Notes under the pieces: generated by a model
Told to the model about the DNA's origin: nothing
What the model saw: only the letters and a program-made list of their open reading frames with translations
Databases searched by the model: none
Program-made: the position numbers and the translations under genes
Assembly (NCBI RefSeq): GCF_001723285.1
Contig: NZ_LPWG01000014.1
Span: 186,001-250,000 of the forward strand
DNA length: 64,000 nt
Direction: 5' to 3'
DNA from: Methyloceanibacter methanicus
Lineage (GTDB): Bacteria > Pseudomonadota > Alphaproteobacteria > Rhizobiales > Methyloligellaceae
Shown: piece by piece, positions 1 through 9,551 of the stretch
How the letters are laid out: each line of letters opens with the position of its first letter
Position numbering within the stretch: position 1 is the stretch's first letter

Positions 1-81
1 CTGAATGGCGTCGATCGAGAGGGTCCGGATCGTATTGATCGCGAGCTCGTCGATCTTGTCTTGCGTCTGCGCCACCGCCAC
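1..81 (-). CDS. Transketolase, N-terminal fragment (runs off the window)
   Basis: Only about 27 codons are visible. Read on the minus strand they give a start followed by QTQDKIDELAINTIRTLSID, which resembles the beginning of transketolases (the segment that precedes the conserved SGHPG motif). A GGAGG lies just upstream; the start is a GTG, either at 79-81 or at 73-75, and the second has the better spacing to the GGAGG. Transketolase acts in the pentose phosphate/C1 sugar pathways. The rest of the gene lies outside the window, so the call rests on a short match and could be another thiamine-diphosphate enzyme. Confidence 0.5.
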   Translation of the reverse strand, partial: MAVAQTQDKIDELAINTIRTLSIDAIQ

Positions 82-401
82 CGAACCTCCCGGAATTCCC
101 GTGCCTTCGTCGTTAGGAGCCCAAAGGCTTGCGCCAAAATCACAAACGCGGATGACACGCGGGTGAAGCCCACAGTCACCGCCCGTTCCAAGTCTTTGCG
201 CCGATGACGGCCCCGAGACGACCGGAGCCGATACGCACAGTGTCCGCCAATGGCGTTTCGATCAAGTCTTAGAACTGACGTATGAGTTTTGTACGCGATT
301 AATTTGCATAAGGCGGCAGGAAGCCTGGAGCGTGGTAAGCGGATCGCGCATCATGGCGCTTCTTCGGTCGATCAGGCAGGCTTGGACCAGAGGGATGCCC
401 A

Positions 402-2924
402 ATGGCTGACGCGACATCCGGCGCCAACACGCATTTGGAAACGACGCAATCGGGAAAGACGCAACCGGACCTGTCGAAACTCGACCTCGGCAAGCTCGAG
501 ACGGCGCTCGGTACCGCGCCTAAGACGGGGCTGACCGGGGCCGAAGCGGAGAAGCGCCTGGCGCAATACGGCCCCAACGAGATCGCCGAGAAGTCCACCA
601 GCCCGATCCTGAAGTTCCTGTCCTATTTCTGGGGGCCGATCCCCTGGATGATCGAAGCCGCCGCCATCCTTTCCGGTATCGTTCATCATTGGTCTGACTT
701 CATCATCATCATGGTGCTGCTCCTGGCCAACGCCATTGTCGGCTTCTGGGAGGAGTTCCAGGCCGGCAACGCCATCGCTGCGCTGAAAGCCAAGCTTGCG
801 CCCCATGCGCGGGTGAAGCGCGGCGGCGCCTGGTCCGACATGCCCGCGCGCCTCCTCGTGCCGGGCGACATCGTCCGTTTGCGCCTCGGCGACATCGTTC
901 CGGCCGATTCCCGCTCGCTCGGCCCCGACGCCGTCGAGGTCGACCAAGCCGCGCTGACCGGCGAGTCGCTGCCCGTCTCGAAGGGAACCGGCGAGGTCCT
1001 CTATTCGGGCGCCATTTTGCGCCAGGGCGAGACGGATGCGCTCGTTTACGCCACGGGCGGCGACACGTTCTTCGGCAAGACCGCCGCGCTCGTGCAGGAG
1101 GCCCACACGACGAGCCACTTCCAGAAAGCGGTGATGAAGATCGGCGACTATCTGATCGTCATCGCCATCGCGCTGGTTACGCTGATTTTCGCGGTCGCCC
1201 TGTTCCGGGGCGACGCCGTGATGGAGACGCTGCAATTCGCGCTTGTCCTGACGGTCGCGGCCATCCCCGTGGCCATGCCGGCCGTGCTCTCCGTGACCAT
1301 GGCCGTCGGCGCGCGGCGGCTTGCGGCCCGTCAGGCCATCGTCAGCCGGCTCGCGGCCATCGAGGAACTCGCGGGTGTCGACGTTCTGTGCTCGGACAAG
1401 ACGGGCACGCTGACCCAGAACAAGCTCACCCTCGGCGATCCCATCTCCGTCGGGGGCGCCAGCCAGGACGATCTGGTGTTGGATGGCGCGCTCGCCTCCC
1501 GGGCCGAGGATCAGGACACGATCGACATGGCGGTCATCGACGGCGTGAAGGACAAGGCCGCGCTCGGGGCCTTTTCCGTCACCCACTATCAGCCTTTCGA
1601 CCCCGTCCACAAACGCACCGAGGCCACGGTCACGGACAAGGCCGGCAACGCCTTCAAAGTCACCAAGGGCGCGGTCCAGGTGGTCCTGGCCCTGTCGAAG
1701 AATGCGGACGCCGTCAAAGCCGATGTCGACAAGGCGACCGAAGCGCTGGCGAAGCGCGGCTACCGCGCGCTCGGCGTGGCGAAGGCCTCGGGCGATGGGG
1801 ACTGGGAGTTCCTCGGCGTGCTGCCGCTCTACGATCCGCCGCGCCCGTCGTCCAAGGACATGATCGCGCAAGCCGAGGCGCTCGGCATCGACGTGAAGAT
1901 GATCACGGGCGACCAGCTTGCCATCGCCAAGGAGATCGCGAGCCAGCTCGGGCTCGGCACGGATATTCTCGATGCCAGCCAGTTCGGCGACACCAAGGCC
2001 CATGAGACCTCCAAGCTCGACCACGACATCGAGACGGCGGACGGCTTCGCGCAAGTGTTCCCCGAGCACAAATTCCACATCATCGACGTGTTGCAGAAGC
2101 ACGGTCACATCGTCGGCATGACGGGCGACGGCGTGAACGACGCGCCGTCGCTCAAGAAGGCCGATTGCGGCATCGCCGTGTCGGGCGCCACCGACGCGGC
2201 GCGCGCGGCCGCGGCGATCGTGCTGCTGACGCCGGGGCTCACCGTGATTGTCGATGCGGTCAAGGAAGCGCGTAAGATCTTCCAGCGCATGAACAGCTAC
2301 GCGATCTATCGCATCGCCGAGACGATCCGCGTGCTGCTGTTCATGACGCTCTCGATCATCGTCTTCAACTTCTACCCGGTCACCGCGATCATGATCGTCC
2401 TGCTCGCTCTCCTGAACGACGGCGCGATCCTGTCCATCGCCTATGACAACGTGAAGCCGTCGCCGAAACCGGAGGCGTGGAATATGCGGCGCGTTCTGGG
2501 CGTTTCGACCTTGCTCGGTCTCGCCGGCGTCGCCGCGTCCTTCGGCATGTTCTATATCGGCGAGGAAGTGCTGAAGCTGGACCGGGAAGTGGTCCAGACG
2601 CTGATGTATCTGAAGCTCTCGGTGGCGGGACACCTCAACATCTTCGTCACGCGCACGCGCGGGCCGTTCTGGTCCATCGCGCCGGCAAAGATCCTGCTGA
2701 TCGCCGTGTTCGGGACCCAGGCCCTGGCAACGATCATCGCGGTCTCGGGACTGTTGATGCCGGCCATCTCCTGGAAGCTCGCGGGCATGGTGTGGGGCTA
2801 TGCGATCCTTTGGTTCCTGCTCAACGACCGCGTGAAGCTCCTGGCCTATCGCATCTTCGATCCCGACCCCAACACGAAGCCGGTGATCGATCAGCGCAAG
2901 ACGGCCATGGCAGCGGCGGCGTAG
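402..2924 (+). CDS. Proton-exporting P-type ATPase (plasma-membrane H+-ATPase type)
   Basis: The 840-residue protein has all landmarks of a P-type ATPase: TGES at about residue 186, the phosphorylated Asp in SDKTGTLTQN (Asp332), a nucleotide-binding region, and MTGDGVNDAP at about residue 570, with paired membrane helices before, between and after these domains. The short N-terminus and the order of helices fit the type IIIA proton-efflux group rather than metal-exporting P1B pumps, since no CPC or N-terminal metal-binding motif is present. It probably exports protons for pH homeostasis. An AGAGGG lies a few bases before the ATG. It is convergent with the DUF4405 gene and forms no visible operon. 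Confidence 0.9.
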   Translation: MADATSGANTHLETTQSGKTQPDLSKLDLGKLETALGTAPKTGLTGAEAEKRLAQYGPNEIAEKSTSPILKFLSYFWGPIPWMIEAAAILSGIVHHWSDFIIIMVLLLANAIVGFWEEFQAGNAIAALKAKLAPHARVKRGGAWSDMPARLLVPGDIVRLRLGDIVPADSRSLGPDAVEVDQAALTGESLPVSKGTGEVLYSGAILRQGETDALVYATGGDTFFGKTAALVQEAHTTSHFQKAVMKIGDYLIVIAIALVTLIFAVALFRGDAVMETLQFALVLTVAAIPVAMPAVLSVTMAVGARRLAARQAIVSRLAAIEELAGVDVLCSDKTGTLTQNKLTLGDPISVGGASQDDLVLDGALASRAEDQDTIDMAVIDGVKDKAALGAFSVTHYQPFDPVHKRTEATVTDKAGNAFKVTKGAVQVVLALSKNADAVKADVDKATEALAKRGYRALGVAKASGDGDWEFLGVLPLYDPPRPSSKDMIAQAEALGIDVKMITGDQLAIAKEIASQLGLGTDILDASQFGDTKAHETSKLDHDIETADGFAQVFPEHKFHIIDVLQKHGHIVGMTGDGVNDAPSLKKADCGIAVSGATDAARAAAAIVLLTPGLTVIVDAVKEARKIFQRMNSYAIYRIAETIRVLLFMTLSIIVFNFYPVTAIMIVLLALLNDGAILSIAYDNVKPSPKPEAWNMRRVLGVSTLLGLAGVAASFGMFYIGEEVLKLDREVVQTLMYLKLSVAGHLNIFVTRTRGPFWSIAPAKILLIAVFGTQALATIIAVSGLLMPAISWKLAGMVWGYAILWFLLNDRVKLLAYRIFDPDPNTKPVIDQRKTAMAAAA

Positions 2925-2953
2925 ACACCGAACCGGTCGACCGGTGGCGCTTG

Positions 2954-3454
2954 TTATTGACGCTTGGCCTGGAGGACGGTCATCAGCGCGGCCATTGGGG
3001 GCCGGCCGGATTCGGCCGCGATCTCCGAGATGCTGAGATCGGTCGAGCCGACGACGAAGCCTTTCTGTTCGAGGACGTTGGCCATGCTCTCGGGCGCCAT
3101 GTCAAGGACGCGCCCGAGATCGTCGAGATTGGCCTTCTGTAGGGACTGGAACAGGATCGGCATCGGGTTCTCGTGCCCCGAAAGCGCGGCTGGGACAATG
3201 AAGGCCGCGGCCGCGAGGCCCGCGAGAGCGACCGGCACGACGATCGTCCGGCGCCGGATATAAGTCATCATCCCGCCCCAGTTGCGGACGATGTGCAGGC
3301 CGATGGCCACCACGAACAGGACCGCGAGCCATTCGTGCATTTCTTTGACGAGATCCTCTCCGACACCGAAAAACATCGCGAGGCCGGAACCGGCCACCAC
3401 GAGGAACAGAGCTGCGGAGACCGCGGTGATATACTTCTTCAAGGTTTCGTTCAT
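2954..3454 (-). CDS. DUF4405-type membrane protein
   Basis: A 166-residue protein starting MNETLKKYITAV. Helices are visible near residues 10-30, 40-58 and 72-92; the second carries His residues in a HEWLA...GLHIVRNWGG context, the typical DUF4405 pattern, which resembles small di-haem cytochrome b membrane proteins and may bind haem. The C-terminal soluble part (SMANVLEQKGF... SISEIA) looks like a short helical domain. The start was chosen at 3454 because AAGGA precedes it and the longer open frame upstream has no membrane or family signal. Its ATG overlaps the stop of a small upstream ORF (ATGA), so the two are probably translated together. Substrate or electron partner is unknown. Confidence 0.75.
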   Translation of the reverse strand: MNETLKKYITAVSAALFLVVAGSGLAMFFGVGEDLVKEMHEWLAVLFVVAIGLHIVRNWGGMMTYIRRRTIVVPVALAGLAAAAFIVPAALSGHENPMPILFQSLQKANLDDLGRVLDMAPESMANVLEQKGFVVGSTDLSISEIAAESGRPPMAALMTVLQAKRQ

Positions 3455-3612
3455 CTCATCCTTCTCGCGCTGTGATGCGTTTGCTTCGAAGCGCCTTCCG
3501 CCCAGGTCCGGCGCGTCCGCTGCCAGATCGGAGAGAGGATCGGCCAAAGCACGCCGATCGTCAGCGCGGCGGCGAAGACGCGCAGGGCGGCAACCATGAA
3601 CTCGATCTGCAT
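3451..3612 (-). CDS. Small membrane protein, 53 residues, coupled to the DUF4405 gene
   Basis: The frame begins MQIEFMVAALRVFAAALTIG and continues through a hydrophobic stretch ending near LWPILSPIWQ, followed by a basic tail, so it would be a single-span membrane peptide. Its TGA stop overlaps the ATG of the DUF4405 gene by the ATGA arrangement, which argues for real translation and coupling. No family is recognised. A second Met at residue 6 could be the true start. Because short ORFs in GC-rich DNA can be fortuitous, confidence is moderate. Confidence 0.45.
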   Translation of the reverse strand: MQIEFMVAALRVFAAALTIGVLWPILSPIWQRTRRTWAEGASKQTHHSARRMR

Positions 3613-3785
3613 CGTCGGTCTCCCCGATTTGCATGGCGAGACTAGGGGCCGATCATTGCCGGGATGGGGCCGGTGCGTTTCGGAACGTTGCCGAGCTGCG
3701 ATTTTTGTGTCGAAACATTGCTGCGTGCCGAGGGGCTTGGTTTTGTTACAAATTTTTCCTGCGGCCCACGTCCCGGCGAGTTATT

Positions 3786-3799
3786 TTGACGTTCGTCAA
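3786..3799. promoter_or_regulatory. Inverted repeat TTGACG-TT-CGTCAA upstream of macA
   Basis: A perfect 6-bp inverted repeat with a 2-bp centre lies about 47 bp before the macA ATG, inside an AT-richer stretch. The position fits an operator overlapping the promoter of the efflux operon. The regulator is not identified. Confidence 0.45.
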
Positions 3800-3846
3800 C
3801 TGAGGGCGCGGTGCCCATATGTAAGGTCTGGACTGCAGAGAACGCC

Positions 3847-5141
3847 ATGAACGAAGTCGTGCCGTCAGAGAAGATCACGCCCGACGAGACGCGGGCCGAA
3901 CTCGAGGCCGTCCTGGGCGCCGGCAAATCCGCGTCACGGTTTCGGCTATTGAAACCGCTCTTGCTGGTGGGGCTCGCTGCCGGAGCTGCCGCGCTGGCCT
4001 ATATGTTTTTCGGCGGCGGCGGCTCCGCCGACGGCACGCGCTACGTCACCGAGTCCGTCACGCGCGGCGACCTGACGGTAACCGTGACCGCCACGGGCAC
4101 GGTTCAGCCGACCAACGACGTCGAGATTTCATCCGAGTTGTCGGGCATCGTGCGCAACGTGCTCGTCGACTACAACAGTCCCGTCACCACGGGCCAGACG
4201 CTGGCCGAGCTCGACACCGACAAACTCCAATCCGCGGTGGACAGTTCGCGGGCAAAGCTCCAAGCCGCCCAAGCGAAGGTCAGCGAGGCTGAAGCGAGCG
4301 TGTTGGAAGCGCGGCTCGACCATGAGCGCAAGGCCAGGCTGGCCGAGCGTCACGCCGGTTCGATTCTGGATTTGGAGGTGGCCGAGGCCAAGCTCAAGCG
4401 GGCCCTGGCCACCGAGGAGAGCGCCAAGGCCGATGTCGCCGCGGCGAGCGCCGACCTTGCCCAGGCCGAGACCGATCTGGAGAAGGCGCTGATCCGTTCG
4501 CCCATCACCGGCGTCGTGTTGAGCCGCAATGTGGAGCCGGGGCAGACCGTGGCCTCGTCGCTCCAGGCGCCCATTCTGTTCACCATCGCTGAGGACCTCA
4601 CCAAGATGGAGGTGCAGGTCGACGTGGACGAAGCCGATGTCGGCAAGGTGCATGAAGGGCAGAACGCCCATTTCAGCGTCGACGCCTATCCCGGCAAGAA
4701 GTTCGACGCGCAGATTCGCGAGCTCCGCTACGGCTCGGAAGTGGTCCAGGGTGTCGTGACCTACAAGGCCGTGCTGACCACCGATAACACCGAGCTGCTG
4801 CTGCGGCCCGGCATGACGGCCACCGCCGAGATCATCGTGGCGGAGGTGGATAACGCGCTGACCGTGCCCAACGCGCCTTGCGCTTTTCTCCGCCCAGCAG
4901 CGAACCGGTCGACCAACGTAGTTTTCTGCAGAAGCTGATGCCCGGACCGCCGCGTTTGCGCAAACCCAGCACTGCGGCGGACGCCACGGGCCCCGACAGG
5001 ACGGTGTGGACCTTGCGTAACGGCGTCCCGGAGGCGGTCTCCATCACGACGGGTGCGACCGACGGCAAACGCACCGAGATCGTCGAGGGCGCGCTCGCGC
5101 CCGGACAAGCGGTCGTCGTGGACATGGAGAGCGCGCGGTAA
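3847..5141 (+). CDS. macA: MacA-like periplasmic adaptor (HlyD/RND membrane fusion family), frame broken
   Basis: The N-terminal part has a cytoplasmic tail, one membrane anchor (about residues 36-57), a biotinyl-lipoyl-like half motif, a long coiled-coil hairpin (about residues 130-225, rich in Ala, Glu, Lys), then a beta-barrel domain ending LTVPNA. The frame then breaks near 4876: the continuation ALRFSPPSSEPVDQ and a C-terminal domain to the TAA at 5139-5141 lie in the next frame, consistent with one missing base. The true start is taken at MNEVVPSEK (3847). The stop overlaps the macB start (TAATG). With MacB it would form an ABC-driven tripartite efflux pump; no TolC gene is in the window. 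Confidence 0.8.
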
Positions 5142-7057
5142 TGTCGCCGCCAGCCCCCCGCCCGCTGATCGAACTGCGCAACGTCACCAAGGTCTACGGA
5201 CAAGGCGAGGCGGAGGTTCGCGCGCTCGACGGCGTCGACTTGACGATCGGCCAGGGCGAGTTCACCGCCGTTATGGGCCCGTCCGGGTCGGGGAAGTCGA
5301 CTGCGATGAATATCATCGGCTGTCTCGATCAGCCGACCAGCGGCAGCTATCTCTTCAACGGCGTCGAGGTCGGGCGCCTCGACCGCAAGCAGCGCGCGCT
5401 TCTGCGCCGCCATTATCTCGGCTTCGTGTTCCAGGGGTTCAACCTGCTCGCCCGCACCTCGGCGGTGGAGAATGTCGAGCTGCCGCTCATCTATCGCGGC
5501 ATGCGCCAGGCGGAGCGCCGTCCGCTGGCGATGGAAGCTTTGGACCGGGTGGGCCTTGGGGGTCGGGCCGCCCACACGCCTGCGGAGCTCTCCGGCGGAC
5601 AGCAGCAACGCGTCGCCATCGCCCGCGCCATCGTCACGAAGCCCGCCGTTCTGCTGGCGGATGAGCCGACGGGAAATCTCGACACCAAGACCAGCGAGGA
5701 GATCATGGAGCTCCTGGTCGATCTCAACCGATCCCAGAACATCACCGTCCTCATGGTCACCCACGAGCCCGAGATGGTCGCCTATGCCAGCCGGGTCGTG
5801 CACTTTCTCGATGGGCGTATTGCGAGCGACTCGCGCGTTCAGGTGGCGGCCTGTTCTACGGAAACCTTGAAACTGGCGGTGCAGGCGATCCGGCGCAATG
5901 CCTTACGCTCGTTCCTGACCCCGCTCGGCATCATGATTGGCGTCAGCGCCGTCATCGCCATGGTGACGATCGGCAACGGCACGACCGCCAAGGTCAAGGA
6001 AGAGATGGCCAAGCTCGGCACCAATGTCCTGTTCGTCCGTCCGGGCCAATGGGGGCCGGGGCGTTCGAGCTCGACGGCGAAACCGTTCAACGCCCGCGAC
6101 GTGGCGGCGATGCGCGAACAACTGCGCGGCATCCGCGCCGTCGCGCCGCTGGGACAGCAATCAGTCACGGTCGTCTACGGGAACGAGAGCCGGAGCACGG
6201 GCACGATCGGAACCGACGCGAGCTATATGATCGCGCAGGATTGGGACATCGCCCAAGGGCGTAATTTCCTCGAAAGCGAGACGCGCAGCGGACAGGCCGT
6301 GTGCATTCTCGGCGACACGGTGCGCAAGGAGCTCTTCGGCAGCGTCGATCCGCTCGGCAAACGCATTCGCCTGAGCAATGTGTCCTGCCAGGTGATCGGT
6401 GTTCTCGAGCCCAAGGGCGAATCCGGATTCGGCAACGACCGCGACGATGTCGTCCTGATCCCCTTGCGCACCTATCAACGCCGGATCGCCGGCAATTCGG
6501 ACATCGGCCGGATCACGATCTCGGCTCAAGACGGGGTGGATACGTCCAAGGTTCAAGCGGATATCGAGCGTCTGCTCCGGGAGCGGCGCGGAATCTCCGC
6601 CGGCGAAGAGGACGATTTTCGCGTCGCCGACATGAAGCAGATCGCCGATACCCAGACGGCCACCACCGGTGTGCTCACGACGCTGCTCGGCGCCGTGGCG
6701 GGCGTCAGCCTGCTGGTGGGCGGTATCGGCATCATGAACATCATGCTCGTCTCTGTCACCGAGCGCACGCGCGAGATCGGCATTCGCCTGGCCATTGGCG
6801 CGCAAGAGAGCCAGGTCCTGATGCAGTTCCTGGTCGAGGCGGTGGTCCTATCGCTCCTCGGCGGCACCATCGGCGTCGCGCTCGGTCTCGGGCTCGCGAG
6901 CGCCGCTTCGGCGGGCATGCAAATCCCCTTCGTGTTCGATCCGGGGATCGTGCTGATCGCCTTTGCCTTCTCGGCTTTGATCGGCGTGGTGTTCGGCTAT
7001 TTTCCGGCGCGCCGCGCGGCGCAGCTCGATCCCATCGACGCGCTCCGCCACGAGTAG
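5141..7057 (+). CDS. macB: MacB-like ABC transporter, ATPase fused to permease
   Basis: The 638-residue protein starts with an ABC ATPase: Walker A GPSGSGKST (about residue 47), signature LSGGQQQR (about residue 149), Walker B VLLADEPTGNLD (about residue 170) and the switch His in THE. It continues into an FtsX-type permease: a first helix near ITFLTPLGIMIGVSAVIAM, a large periplasmic domain, then three C-terminal helices beginning GVSLLVGGIGIMNIMLVSVT. Length and order match MacB. It overlaps the stop of macA by one base, so the pair is translationally linked. Such pumps export macrolides, peptides, siderophores or lipids; the cargo here is not evident. Confidence 0.9.
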   Translation: MSPPAPRPLIELRNVTKVYGQGEAEVRALDGVDLTIGQGEFTAVMGPSGSGKSTAMNIIGCLDQPTSGSYLFNGVEVGRLDRKQRALLRRHYLGFVFQGFNLLARTSAVENVELPLIYRGMRQAERRPLAMEALDRVGLGGRAAHTPAELSGGQQQRVAIARAIVTKPAVLLADEPTGNLDTKTSEEIMELLVDLNRSQNITVLMVTHEPEMVAYASRVVHFLDGRIASDSRVQVAACSTETLKLAVQAIRRNALRSFLTPLGIMIGVSAVIAMVTIGNGTTAKVKEEMAKLGTNVLFVRPGQWGPGRSSSTAKPFNARDVAAMREQLRGIRAVAPLGQQSVTVVYGNESRSTGTIGTDASYMIAQDWDIAQGRNFLESETRSGQAVCILGDTVRKELFGSVDPLGKRIRLSNVSCQVIGVLEPKGESGFGNDRDDVVLIPLRTYQRRIAGNSDIGRITISAQDGVDTSKVQADIERLLRERRGISAGEEDDFRVADMKQIADTQTATTGVLTTLLGAVAGVSLLVGGIGIMNIMLVSVTERTREIGIRLAIGAQESQVLMQFLVEAVVLSLLGGTIGVALGLGLASAASAGMQIPFVFDPGIVLIAFAFSALIGVVFGYFPARRAAQLDPIDALRHE

Positions 7058-7061
7058 CAGC

Positions 7062-7430
7062 TCACGCCGCTTGCGTGATCCAGAGCCGCGCCTGGGCCGC
7101 ATCGGCGAGCGGATAGACGCGGATCGTGGCGGGCATGAACACGCCGAAGATCTTCACCGACGCCGAGATCCAATCGATGTCGGTGATGACGGCGATGCGC
7201 TCCCATTTGGAGAAGTGCTCCATGCCGGTCTTGAAGTCTTCCCACGCCGCGCCCGCATCGTAGCCGGTGAAGTCGGGCGCGACCTCGTACAGCATACGGA
7301 CTTTATCGTGCTCCTGGAGTGCCTTGTCCACCGCGGGGATCAGCACGTCGTCGTAGTCCTTTTTCGACACGTCGCCGTGGCAGGCAATCGCCACGACATT
7401 ACTGGGAAAGCCTTTGAGAAGTTCGATCAT
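7062..7430 (-). CDS. SpoIIAA-like (STAS-type) protein
   Basis: A 122-residue soluble protein, start MIELLKGFPSNVVA, with the segment GDVSKKDYDDVLIPAVDKAL and the later EDFKTGMEHFSKWERIAVITD, which is the typical layout of the SpoIIAA-like fold found in many proteobacteria. Function in these bacteria is not established; some members bind membranes or lipids. The start was chosen at 7430 with GGGAG upstream; the longer upstream frame lacks any family match. It ends 5 bp from the convergent macB stop. Confidence 0.7.
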   Translation of the reverse strand: MIELLKGFPSNVVAIACHGDVSKKDYDDVLIPAVDKALQEHDKVRMLYEVAPDFTGYDAGAAWEDFKTGMEHFSKWERIAVITDIDWISASVKIFGVFMPATIRVYPLADAAQARLWITQAA

Positions 7431-7469
7431 GCGCCGCTCCCTATCATTGAATCGACAACCCTCGAGGAA

Positions 7470-7494
7470 CCTTGCCTCATGGTGCCTTGCCTCA
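7470..7494 (+). repeat. Short tandem duplication, CCTTGCCTCA twice, period 15
   Basis: CCTTGCCTCA occurs at 7470-7479 and again at 7485-7494, where it reaches the stop codon of the Cys-rich gene. It is one of several 14-16 bp tandem duplications in this window. Confidence 0.6.
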
Positions 7495-7788
7495 AGGAGC
7501 TTTGGAAACGCACGCTTCGGCGTCCGTGTTCCATGCACAGCCGAAACTGCTGGTGTTGCAGGTCGATTCGCCCTGGTGAGAGGCGCAAGGGTCCACCGCC
7601 GGCGCAGGCCCGTCGAGGCAGCCTTTGCCGTTTGCGGCATCGTACCAGCAGTCCGGCCGCGCCGCGCACTGGGCGGAATCGCGGACAGCGCTGCAACGGA
7701 CGGTGTCCATGTCCGGTTCCGCGGCGAAGGCGCCTGTCGAAATCAGGGCCGCCAAAGCAAGGCCGGAAGCAATGAAGCCAGAGCGCAT
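7492..7788 (-). CDS. Small Cys-rich exported protein
   Basis: The 98-residue product has a clear signal peptide (MRSGFIASGLALAALISTGAFA) and a mature part with eight cysteines spaced in two similar blocks (C..C....C.Y..and C....C...F.C.W), suggesting disulfide-bonded modules. The two CxW/CAW motifs look like a duplicated small fold. GGAGG stands 5 bp before the ATG. No family is recognised and no enzymatic motif is visible. Its neighbours (SpoIIAA-like protein, antiporter) give no clear hint. Confidence 0.65.
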   Translation of the reverse strand: MRSGFIASGLALAALISTGAFAAEPDMDTVRCSAVRDSAQCAARPDCWYDAANGKGCLDGPAPAVDPCASHQGESTCNTSSFGCAWNTDAEACVSKAP

Positions 7789-7869
7789 AGGTCCTCCATT
7801 TGAATTTTGTTGGGGCGTCCGTTCCTGGTTTTAGCCGAAACGAACGGGCGGTGAACAGTCCCGGCGCTG

Positions 7870-9141
7870 CTATTCGTCAGTCCGCTTGGTCTCCGGCGCG
7901 AAACGCCGGACCACGGCCGGAAGCGTCAGGCTCTGGACCACAAGCGAGAATAGGACGACCGCGTAGGTCGCGGCTAGAATTTGCGGGCGCGAATCGATAT
8001 GCGGAATCGTCAGGGCCAGGGCCACGCAGACGCCGCCCCGCACGCCGCCCCAGGTGAGGATGGGAACGGTGCCCTTCACGTAGTGCTGCTTGAACCCGAC
8101 AAAGGCCATGGGCAGCGCCACCGCGAAGAAGCGGGCGGCGAGAACGATCGGAATGGCGGCGAGCGCGAGCGGCAGGAGCGACACGTCGAACTGGACCACG
8201 ATCACCTCCAGTCCGATCAAGAGGAACAGGATCGCGTTGAGGACCTCGTCCACCAGGCCCCAGAACGCATAGATGTAGCGCTCCGTATCGCCGTCCATCG
8301 CCAGCCTGCGGCCGCGATTGCCGATAAGGACACCGGCCACGACCACGGCGATCGGGCCGCTGAACCCGTGGACCTGCGCGAAGGAATAGGTGCCCGTCAC
8401 GAGGGCGAGCAGGATCAGGATCTCGGTCGGATAGTCCTTGATGCTCCGGAGGCCGAGATAGGCCAGATAGCCGGCGAACAGACCGAGCGCAGCGCCACCC
8501 AAAGCTTCGACGAAGAACAGTTCCGCGATCCGGCCGAAGTCGATGCCGCTGTCGCCCGCCCCGCTCACGGCGGCGCTGAGCAGGACGGTAAAGAGCACCA
8601 CGCTGACGCCGTCGTTGAACAAGGACTCCCCGGCCATGTCCATCTCCAGCGTCTTGTCGACCTTGGCCTGTTTCAGCACGTTCAGCACCGCGACGGGGTC
8701 CGTCGGGCTGATCAGGGCGCCGAAGACGAGCGCCCAGGCGAAAGGGATGGGCTGGGGAAGAACCTGGGACGCCCCCCAGATGAGGCCGCCCACCAGCACC
8801 GTGGAGATGATGACGCCCAGCGTCGCCATGGCCCCGACGGTCCAGGCCCGCTCGCGCAGCAAGGACAGGTCGATCTGGATCGCGCCGGCGAACAGGAGGA
8901 AGGCGAGCATCCCGTGCAGCAGGGCATAGGAGAAATCCATCGTGCGCAGATGGCCCTCGATCTGGCCGAACAAGGCGATCTGCGGCACGGCGACCTCGAG
9001 GGCGATCAGGATGAGCGAGGCGCAGATCCCCATCGCCATGATCCCGACCGTGTTGGGCAGGCGCAGATAGCGCTGGTTGATCCAGGCGAAAAGCGCCGTG
9101 ATCACCAGGAGCCTGGCGATGAACTCGTAGATTGTCGGCAC
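7870..9141 (-). CDS. Sodium/proton antiporter, CPA1 family
   Basis: A 423-residue integral membrane protein with about 12 helices. The central motif ALISPTDPVAVL with the nearby MAGESLFNDGVSVVLF is the signature of bacterial CPA1 exchangers (the ND pair is the ion-binding site). It should exchange cytoplasmic Na+ or K+ for H+. There is no long cytoplasmic C-terminal domain such as TrkA_C. The start at 9141 gives a membrane-embedded N-terminus, as usual for the family. It stands alone on the minus strand. Confidence 0.9.
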   Translation of the reverse strand: MPTIYEFIARLLVITALFAWINQRYLRLPNTVGIMAMGICASLILIALEVAVPQIALFGQIEGHLRTMDFSYALLHGMLAFLLFAGAIQIDLSLLRERAWTVGAMATLGVIISTVLVGGLIWGASQVLPQPIPFAWALVFGALISPTDPVAVLNVLKQAKVDKTLEMDMAGESLFNDGVSVVLFTVLLSAAVSGAGDSGIDFGRIAELFFVEALGGAALGLFAGYLAYLGLRSIKDYPTEILILLALVTGTYSFAQVHGFSGPIAVVVAGVLIGNRGRRLAMDGDTERYIYAFWGLVDEVLNAILFLLIGLEVIVVQFDVSLLPLALAAIPIVLAARFFAVALPMAFVGFKQHYVKGTVPILTWGGVRGGVCVALALTIPHIDSRPQILAATYAVVLFSLVVQSLTLPAVVRRFAPETKRTDE

Positions 9142-9551
9142 GTCGCGCGGTCCGGTGCTGTTGCAAGGCTTGAGGGGAGGTTACGGGCCCCGGCAGTCGG
9201 GGAAAATAGGCGGCGTCCTACTTTTGGCTTCTAGACCCGCGGGCCCGGTCCAGGGTAAGCGATGGGGCGAAGAGACGAGATTCTCACAGATCGGGCTGCC
9301 GATTTCATGACGCTCGCGACCTCATTTCGGTGCCATTTGGGCATGGTGCGCAAGACCCTCCACGAAGAGCGCCGGAGAGGGTGCGACTCGTTATCAGGTT
9401 TCCCGATATGGCCCTGGCAACCCGGTCGGGACGTGATATCAGCATGCCGAATTCATTCGCCGGCATAGGGAGGGGCGTCGCCCCGCGCACTGGGCCTGCC
9501 GCCGGCAGTCTCGGCACCGGTTGCTGCAAGAGCTGAGGAGGCTGAGTTTTC
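9142..9551. other. Intergenic region between antiporter and pyrophosphatase genes
   Basis: About 410 bp between two divergent genes. It must hold both promoters. Only short open frames without family signal are present. A GAGGAGG ribosome binding site for the pyrophosphatase gene lies at its right end. I see no strong repeat or hairpin. Confidence 0.5.

Noticed and set aside
372-2633. A 753-codon minus-strand frame opposite the proton ATPase
   Set aside because: Arg/His/Asp-rich composition without motifs; it is a shadow of the real plus-strand gene.
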